DNA of 8,929 bases, from the NCBI GenBank assembly GCA_016462095.1, contig JAEMTW010000002.1, forward strand, positions 16,905 to 25,833. The letters run 5' to 3'. Within the stretch, counting starts at the first letter, position 1. Every line of letters starts with the position of its first letter. The stretch is from Thermoleophilia bacterium. Lineage in GTDB: Bacteria > Actinomycetota > Thermoleophilia > Gaiellales > F1-60-MAGs149. The notes under the pieces are model-generated. The model did not search any database and was not told where the DNA came from. It worked only from the letters and a program-made list of their open reading frames with translations. This document shows, piece by piece, positions 4,915 through 8,929 of this stretch. The translations under genes were made by a program, and so were the position numbers.

Positions 4915-6450
4915 ATGTCCTCTGACCGACCGATCATCGTCCTCGACTTCGGGGCACAATACGCCCAATTGATTGCACGCCGCATTCGCGAGCGTCGGGT
5001 CTTGTCCGAGCTGGTCCCACACGACATGCCCGTGGCCGAGATTGCCGCCCGCAACCCTGTCGGCATCGTGCTGTCGGGCGGTCCGGCCAGCGTCAACGAA
5101 CCCGGCGCCCCAAGCGTGGATCCTGCGATCTTCGAGCTGGGCATTCCCGTGCTCGGGATTTGTTACGGCATGCAGGCGATGGCTCAGGCACTCGGCGGCG
5201 AGGTCGGGGGCAGTGGTGCTGGCGAGTTCGGCAAGACCGAACTGGAAGTACAGACCGATGCAGCGCTCTTCAAGGCCATCCCGCCTGCACACTCGTGTTG
5301 GATGAGCCACAACGACTCGGTGATCACCTTGCCGACCGGTTTTCGTGCCACTGCCAGTACACCTGGCGCGCCGATCGCTGCCATGGAAGACCTCGAGCGC
5401 AAGCTTCACGCTGTCCAATTCCACCCCGAGGTGATCCACACTCCCGCCGGTACCGACATGCTCGAGCGCTTTGCCTATGACGTCTGTGGTCAAGACGGCA
5501 CGTGGACCGCGCAGCATGTGATTGACGAGCAGATCGCGCGGATTCGCGCTCAGGTGGGCGAGCAGAAGGTCCTCTGTGGACTGTCCGGTGGTGTCGACTC
5601 TGCCGTCGCTGCGCTGCTCGTCCATCGAGCCGTTGGCGACCAACTCACCTGCGTCTTCGTCGATCACGGAATGCTGCGGGAGGGGGAGGCCGAGCAAGTC
5701 GTTGAGACGTTTGGCTCGCACTACAAGGTGCCGCTCGTGCACGTCCAGGCACAGCGCCGCTTCCTCGATCTGTTGGCGGGTGTGACGGATCCCGAGCAGA
5801 AGCGCAAGATCATCGGCGAGACGTTTATCCGCGTGTTCGAGGACGAGTCAAAGCGTCTCGAGGGCGTCAAGTTTCTGGTCCAAGGCACGCTCTACTCGGA
5901 CGTCATCGAGTCGGGTTCGAAGACCGCCGCGAAGATCAAGTCGCACCACAACGTCGGCGGACTCCCTGACGACATGGATCTCGAGCTCTGCGAACCCCTA
6001 CGGCTGCTGTTCAAGGACGAGGTGCGCCAGGTAGGCATCGAGCTCGGAATGCCCGAGCGGATGGTCTGGCGCCAGCCGTTCCCGGGCCCCGGCCTCGCGA
6101 TCCGCATCATTGGCGATGTCACCGAGGAACGTCTTTCAATCCTGCGGCATGCCGATGCTGTCTTGCAGGAAGAGATTCGCGCCGCCGACTGGTACCGACA
6201 GCTCTGGCAGAGCTTCGCAGTCCTTCCCGCGATCAAGAGCGTGGGGGTGATGGGCGATGCCCGCACCTACGACTATCCAATCATCATTCGCGCCGTCACC
6301 AGTGAGGACGCGATGACCGCGGACTGGGCACGCTTGCCGTACGACCTCTTGGAGCGCATTTCGACGCGCATCATCAACGAGGTCGATGGTGTCAATCGGG
6401 TCGCGCTCGACATTTCGTCGAAGCCTCCCGGCACGATCGAATGGGAATAA
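4915..6450 (+). CDS. guaA: GMP synthase (glutamine-hydrolysing)
   Basis: GuaA aminates XMP to GMP using ATP and ammonia from glutamine, in the cytoplasm. The 511-residue protein is the usual single-chain form. The N-terminal class I glutamine amidotransferase has the nucleophile C83 in GICYGMQ and the H170-P-E172 pair in QFHPEV. The ATP pyrophosphatase domain carries the PP-loop SGGVDS at 224-229. The C-terminal dimerisation and substrate-binding part includes WRQPFPGPGLAIRI and the final DISSKPPGTIEWE, which is highly conserved and shows the C-terminus is complete. All catalytic residues are present. The ATG at 4915 is 6 bases after the guaB3 stop. No Shine-Dalgarno site is visible, so translation is probably coupled to guaB3. 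Confidence 0.97.
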   Translation: MSSDRPIIVLDFGAQYAQLIARRIRERRVLSELVPHDMPVAEIAARNPVGIVLSGGPASVNEPGAPSVDPAIFELGIPVLGICYGMQAMAQALGGEVGGSGAGEFGKTELEVQTDAALFKAIPPAHSCWMSHNDSVITLPTGFRATASTPGAPIAAMEDLERKLHAVQFHPEVIHTPAGTDMLERFAYDVCGQDGTWTAQHVIDEQIARIRAQVGEQKVLCGLSGGVDSAVAALLVHRAVGDQLTCVFVDHGMLREGEAEQVVETFGSHYKVPLVHVQAQRRFLDLLAGVTDPEQKRKIIGETFIRVFEDESKRLEGVKFLVQGTLYSDVIESGSKTAAKIKSHHNVGGLPDDMDLELCEPLRLLFKDEVRQVGIELGMPERMVWRQPFPGPGLAIRIIGDVTEERLSILRHADAVLQEEIRAADWYRQLWQSFAVLPAIKSVGVMGDARTYDYPIIIRAVTSEDAMTADWARLPYDLLERISTRIINEVDGVNRVALDISSKPPGTIEWE

Positions 6451-6456
6451 CAACCC

Positions 6457-6484
6457 GGCTCGCAGGCGCGACTCAGCCCCTGCG
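6457..6484 (+). repeat. Interleaved inverted repeats between guaA and the deacetylase
   Basis: CGCAGG (6461-6466) can pair with CCTGCG (6479-6484), and GGCT (6457-6460) with AGCC (6475-6478). The two pairings interleave. There is no T-run. The right arm ends one base before the -10 hexamer at 6486, so the 6-bp repeat could be a weak guaA terminator or a protein-binding site at the deacetylase promoter. Confidence 0.35.
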
Positions 6485-6485
6485 A

Positions 6486-6491
6486 TATCGT
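6486..6491 (+). promoter_or_regulatory. -10 hexamer of a probable leaderless promoter for the deacetylase
   Basis: TATCGT (TAnnnT) is followed by exactly 6 bases and then GTG 6498, so the transcript would begin at the start codon. No Shine-Dalgarno site and no -35 hexamer are visible. Confidence 0.45.
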
Positions 6492-6497
6492 TAGCGC

Positions 6498-7451
6498 GTG
6501 CCCGACGCCAGCACTCCGCAGCGCAGCGCAGGACGAGAGGCTGCTATCCGTCGCCGTCGCCGCGGAGTCGCGCTTGCAATCGCTGGACTCGTCGTCGTCG
6601 CGGCGTTGGTGTTCGCGTTTCGACCGGGTGCTTCCGACCAGACCTCCGTCCCGGTCGAGACGTCGCAGTCCGCCATCGATCGAGCCGCAGAGAAGGCCGC
6701 CAAGAATGCCGTCGCCGGCGCGAAGGCCGTCGACGCCGTCGAGCAGCGACTCTGGAGCCTTGGGCAGTTCGTGGGTGAAGTCCCGCCCAGCGACGGCGTC
6801 AATGCCGGTGCGAACGCCGGGAACGCTGTGGCGCTGACGTTCGATGATGGGCCCGGCAAAGAGACCTGGGACGTGCTGGTACTGCTCAAGCGCTATCGCA
6901 TGCGCGCCACATTTTTCGTAACGGGCCAGAGCGTTGTGAAAAACCCTGGGGCGCTCGCCGCGATCGTCGCGGACGGACATGTCGTCGGCGATCACACCTG
7001 GACGCATGCCAGCCTGCCGAGCCTCAAGGCGCCACAACTCAAGGCCGAGATTGGCGACACCCAGGCGCTGATCGAGCAGGAGACGGGGCACAAACTCACC
7101 ACCATGCGCCCGCCCTTCGGCGACTTCACAGCCAAGACCAATGCCTACGTGCGTGCCCGGGGCATGTTGCCGGTGCTCTGGACAGTAGATTCGAATGACT
7201 GGGCCCTTCAGGACGCACAGACGATCGCCACTAACGTCCTCAATTCGCCGCAGCTCAAGCCCGGAGCGATCATCCTGCTGCATGACGGGTCGATCAATCG
7301 ACAGGTAACCGTCGATGCGTTGCTGATGATCCTCGACGGGCTCGTGGCCCGCGGTCTCCGCTCGGTGACGGTGCCAGAGTTGCTGCGCCTCGGCCCGCCG
7401 TCGATTGCCCGTCCGGGCGACTACAAGCTGAGCGACTACGCCACAGGCTAG
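6498..7451 (+). CDS. Membrane-anchored polysaccharide deacetylase (CE4/NodB family)
   Basis: This 317-residue protein has a short cytoplasmic N-terminus with five arginines (18-22), one membrane helix (about 24-41) and an Ala/Lys-rich, probably helical stalk (about 55-95). A NodB-homology domain outside the membrane runs from about 110 to 295. All five CE4 motifs are present: TFDDGP at 114-119 (catalytic D116, metal-binding D117), HTWTH at 166-170 (metal-binding H166 and H170), RPPFGDF at 204-210, WTVDSNDW at 228-235 and ILLHDG with H262. The family removes acetyl groups from N-acetylglucosamine or N-acetylmuramic acid in peptidoglycan, or from chitin- or xylan-like glycans, using a divalent metal. 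The anchor suggests wall modification. The GTG start is favoured by the -10 hexamer 6 bases upstream. The gene converges on the HIT gene with both stops in one CTAG. Confidence 0.92.
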   Translation: MPDASTPQRSAGREAAIRRRRRGVALAIAGLVVVAALVFAFRPGASDQTSVPVETSQSAIDRAAEKAAKNAVAGAKAVDAVEQRLWSLGQFVGEVPPSDGVNAGANAGNAVALTFDDGPGKETWDVLVLLKRYRMRATFFVTGQSVVKNPGALAAIVADGHVVGDHTWTHASLPSLKAPQLKAEIGDTQALIEQETGHKLTTMRPPFGDFTAKTNAYVRARGMLPVLWTVDSNDWALQDAQTIATNVLNSPQLKPGAIILLHDGSINRQVTVDALLMILDGLVARGLRSVTVPELLRLGPPSIARPGDYKLSDYATG

Positions 7452-7873
7452 AAATCGTCGTTCGTAAAGGCTCCACGCAGGCGTTCCGCTTGGGCCTCGA
7501 TCTCAGTCACGTCACCGGGCACCGACGGCCACGGAAAGGCAAACTGGTCGCCGTCTTGGCGCGGGATCACGTGGATGTGCACGTGGAATATGGTCTGTCC
7601 GGCCGCAGAACGGGCAAGCGTTTGAAACGTGACACCGTCGGCGCCGAGCCCCGCCACGGCAGCGCGTCCGACGCTCGCTGCGAGCGTCATGCACGCCGTC
7701 AGATCCTCAGCCGCAGCCTCAAGCGCATCGGCGGAGTGTCGCCGCGGAATTACGAGCGCGTGCCCGGGCGTGGCCGGGAAGATATCCATCAGGGCGATCG
7801 CGCGTTCGGTCTCGGCAATCCGATAGGACGGAATCTCTTCGGCAACGATCTGGCAGAACAGGCAGGAATGCAT
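7448..7873 (-). CDS. HIT family nucleotide hydrolase/transferase
   Basis: This 141-residue histidine-triad protein of the HINT-like bacterial branch opens with the zinc pair C4-x-x-C7 (CLFCQIV). H46 and H97 are the likely remaining zinc ligands. DIFPATPGHALVIPRRH (30-46) is the conserved nucleotide-pocket segment, and AAGQTIFHVHIHVIPR ends in the triad H97-x-H99-x-H101. HINT-type enzymes cleave nucleoside phosphoramidates and related adenylated compounds; the physiological substrate is often unknown. The segment before the triad is TLARSAAGQ, where most relatives have an Asn-Gly-rich N-x-G, a modest deviation. The ATG on the minus strand has a -10-like hexamer 6 bases upstream and no Shine-Dalgarno site. 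It converges on the deacetylase gene and diverges from the exonuclease gene across 85 bases. Confidence 0.93.
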   Translation of the reverse strand: MHSCLFCQIVAEEIPSYRIAETERAIALMDIFPATPGHALVIPRRHSADALEAAAEDLTACMTLAASVGRAAVAGLGADGVTFQTLARSAAGQTIFHVHIHVIPRQDGDQFAFPWPSVPGDVTEIEAQAERLRGAFTNDDF

Positions 7874-7879
7874 GGCGGG

Positions 7880-7885
7880 ATGCTA
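7880..7885 (-). promoter_or_regulatory. -10 hexamer of a probable leaderless promoter for the HIT gene
   Basis: On the minus strand TAGCAT (TAnnnT) is followed by exactly 6 bases (CCCGCC) and then the ATG. Transcription would start at the A of the start codon. There is no purine-rich ribosome binding site between them. Confidence 0.5.
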
Positions 7886-7945
7886 TCGCGTGCTTCCGAG
7901 TTGCGCTGGTCGCGCCACCCACGCGTGAGCATCCGAAGCGACTGA

Positions 7946-7951
7946 TATCTC
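7946..7951 (+). promoter_or_regulatory. Possible -10 hexamer for the exonuclease gene
   Basis: TATCTC, within GATATCTC, lies 7 bases before the GTG at 7959. It departs from TAnnnT at the last base, so it is weaker than the other examples. No Shine-Dalgarno site precedes the GTG, which fits a leaderless start. It shares an 85-base divergent intergenic region with the HIT promoter. Confidence 0.3.
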
Positions 7952-7958
7952 TTGACGG

Positions 7959-8929
7959 GTGAGCGCGTTCTCCGACCCGCGGTGGTTTGATCGTGCAGCG
8001 GTCGTTGAGCGCGACGAGGTGCTCTGCCGCGCAGTCCCACAACCCGACGGTTCGCTGATTCGAGCCGCCGAGACGCAGTCTGGAGCAACACTCGACGTCG
8101 TGACGTTTCGCATCGTCGAGGGCGCTCTGGCCGGGCACCACGCCGGCCTCTTGATTTGGCCCCCGCGATCGGCCAGTGATCTCGAACGTACCCTCGGTCC
8201 GCTCGCCTCGACCTTGGACCGCGAGGACCTCGAGCGTCGCCTCACGGACGTGACGGTCCGCTGCCGCGTCGAGACGTCGCCCTTTGGCGACCTCGAGGTG
8301 CGCAAGGTGCTCGCAGTTGTCGACGATCATCCGCTGCCCGAGGCTGCCGGCCCCATTCCACCAACGATCCGGCCCGATCTATTGCCTGCTGCTCCGAGCG
8401 AGCCGCCCGCCACGCGCGTCCACATGATCCGGACCCCAGAGGAGGTGCTGGAGGCGGTGGCGTTGTTGGAGGGCGTCGCCGTCGTCGGCTTCGATATCGA
8501 AACGACCTGTACGCGTCTGCCACCGGAGCAGCGCGAGGACCGCGGTGCCTTCGAACCGTGGAATGGCACGGTTCGACTGGTCCAGATTGGGATCATCGGT
8601 CCAGACGGTAAAGCGCTCGCGCTCGTGATCGACTGCTGGGAAGTCGATCCCGGGCCCGTGCTACGGCTGCTGGCCGATGGGCGTCTCGTGCTCTCCCACA
8701 ACGCGAAATTTGAGCAGGCCTGGATCAAGTACCGCTGGAACATCGAAATTGCGGAACTGCTCGACACTTGCGCCTGGTGGTCGGTGATCGCGGGACACCT
8801 CAACGCCGCGGGCTTCGAGCATGGGCTCGCCGACGCAAAACTGGTCACGCTGGCGGAGCGGTTTCTGCACGCCGAACTGGACAAGACGTTTCAGGCCTCG
8901 GACTGGGCGGCGGAAGAACTGTCGGAGGG
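7959..8929 (+). CDS. N-terminal part of a DEDD 3'-5' exonuclease, probably a family A polymerase-like protein
   Basis: The frame starts at GTG 7959, four bases after an in-frame stop, and is open to the window edge, giving 323 visible residues. Residues about 165-323 form a DnaQ-like 3'-5' exonuclease domain: motif I is FDIETT with D179 and E181, and motif II is LSHNAKFEQAWI at 245-256. The later segment with LDKTFQASDWAAEELS matches the stretch before motif III in polymerase I-like proteins; motif III itself lies beyond the edge. In motif II the usual aspartate position holds Glu (E252). Residues about 1-150 are not a domain I can name. They are beta-rich in appearance (for example VTFRIVEGALAGHHAGLLIW, then DLEVRKVLAVVDDHP) and are joined to the nuclease by a Pro/Ala linker. 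A family A polymerase domain may follow. RNase D-like proteins are the main alternative. Confidence 0.75.
   Translation, partial: MSAFSDPRWFDRAAVVERDEVLCRAVPQPDGSLIRAAETQSGATLDVVTFRIVEGALAGHHAGLLIWPPRSASDLERTLGPLASTLDREDLERRLTDVTVRCRVETSPFGDLEVRKVLAVVDDHPLPEAAGPIPPTIRPDLLPAAPSEPPATRVHMIRTPEEVLEAVALLEGVAVVGFDIETTCTRLPPEQREDRGAFEPWNGTVRLVQIGIIGPDGKALALVIDCWEVDPGPVLRLLADGRLVLSHNAKFEQAWIKYRWNIEIAELLDTCAWWSVIAGHLNAAGFEHGLADAKLVTLAERFLHAELDKTFQASDWAAEELSE

Noticed and set aside
4099..5742. A 547-codon open frame on the minus strand opposite guaB3 and guaA
   Set aside because: It is antisense to two certain genes, spans their junction, and its product is rich in His, Arg and Asp with no domain pattern. 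Long antisense frames are expected in GC-rich coding DNA.
6457..6484. H-type RNA pseudoknot after guaA
   Set aside because: The segments interleave correctly, but there are no bases between the first and second stem strands to span the 6-bp stem, so the fold is not sterically credible.
6273..7283. A 336-codon open frame on the minus strand opposite guaA and the deacetylase
   Set aside because: It is antisense to two genes with complete catalytic motifs, and its product shows no recognisable domain.
1..8929. CRISPR array, transposon ends, prophage or defence gene cluster
   Set aside because: I saw no regularly spaced repeats, transposase, integrase, terminal inverted repeats or known defence domain; the codon use is uniform across the window.

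Overview
The window is a GC-rich bacterial chromosome segment whose codons mostly end in G or C. It is densely packed, and several genes start with GTG. Nearly all of it is core metabolism. It holds two nucleotide-synthesis blocks (pyrE, HU, pyrF; then guaB3, guaA), a small sugar-kinase block and an envelope/nuclease block. The IMP dehydrogenase relative of the GuaB3 type, the type-2 PyrF, the style of the HIT protein and the apparent frequency of leaderless starts suggest Actinomycetota, perhaps a deep class such as Thermoleophilia. That placement is an inference from gene content only. I see no tRNA, rRNA, insertion sequence, prophage, CRISPR array or defence system.

Layout. 1-181: the 3' end of a small membrane-anchored protein, overlapping by one base the start of pyrE (181-708). 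709-980: a gene-free stretch with a weak possible terminator and an extended -10 element for HU. 981-1259: HU-family nucleoid protein. 1260-1356: a spacer with a strong 15-bp hairpin, then pyrF (1357-2250). 2281-2598: membrane-anchored LysM protein. 2626-3573: PfkB/1-phosphofructokinase-type sugar kinase. 3574-3747: an intergenic region dense in inverted repeats. 3748-4908: guaB3, followed after 6 bases by guaA (4915-6450). 6498-7451: membrane-anchored CE4 polysaccharide deacetylase. 7448-7873 (minus): HIT hydrolase, whose stop shares a CTAG with the deacetylase stop. 7959-8929: the 5' part of a GTG-initiated protein with an unassigned N-terminal domain and a DEDD 3'-5' exonuclease domain, probably the front of a family A polymerase-like protein. 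It runs off the window.

How the genes work together. PyrE and PyrF catalyse the last two steps of UMP synthesis. GuaA converts XMP to GMP, and GuaB3 is related to the enzyme that makes XMP. So the window covers the ends of both the pyrimidine and the guanine branches. The LysM protein and the deacetylase are predicted to act at the cell surface on peptidoglycan or another glycan.

The points most worth a second look are: (i) a repeated start architecture in which a TAnnnT-like hexamer lies 6-10 bases before a start codon without a Shine-Dalgarno site, suggesting leaderless transcripts; (ii) the structured region upstream of guaB3-guaA; (iii) the hairpin between HU and pyrF; (iv) the unassigned, possibly OB-like domain in front of the exonuclease; (v) GuaB3 itself, whose role in Actinomycetota is unsettled. 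I did not find a convincing wholly new multi-gene system.
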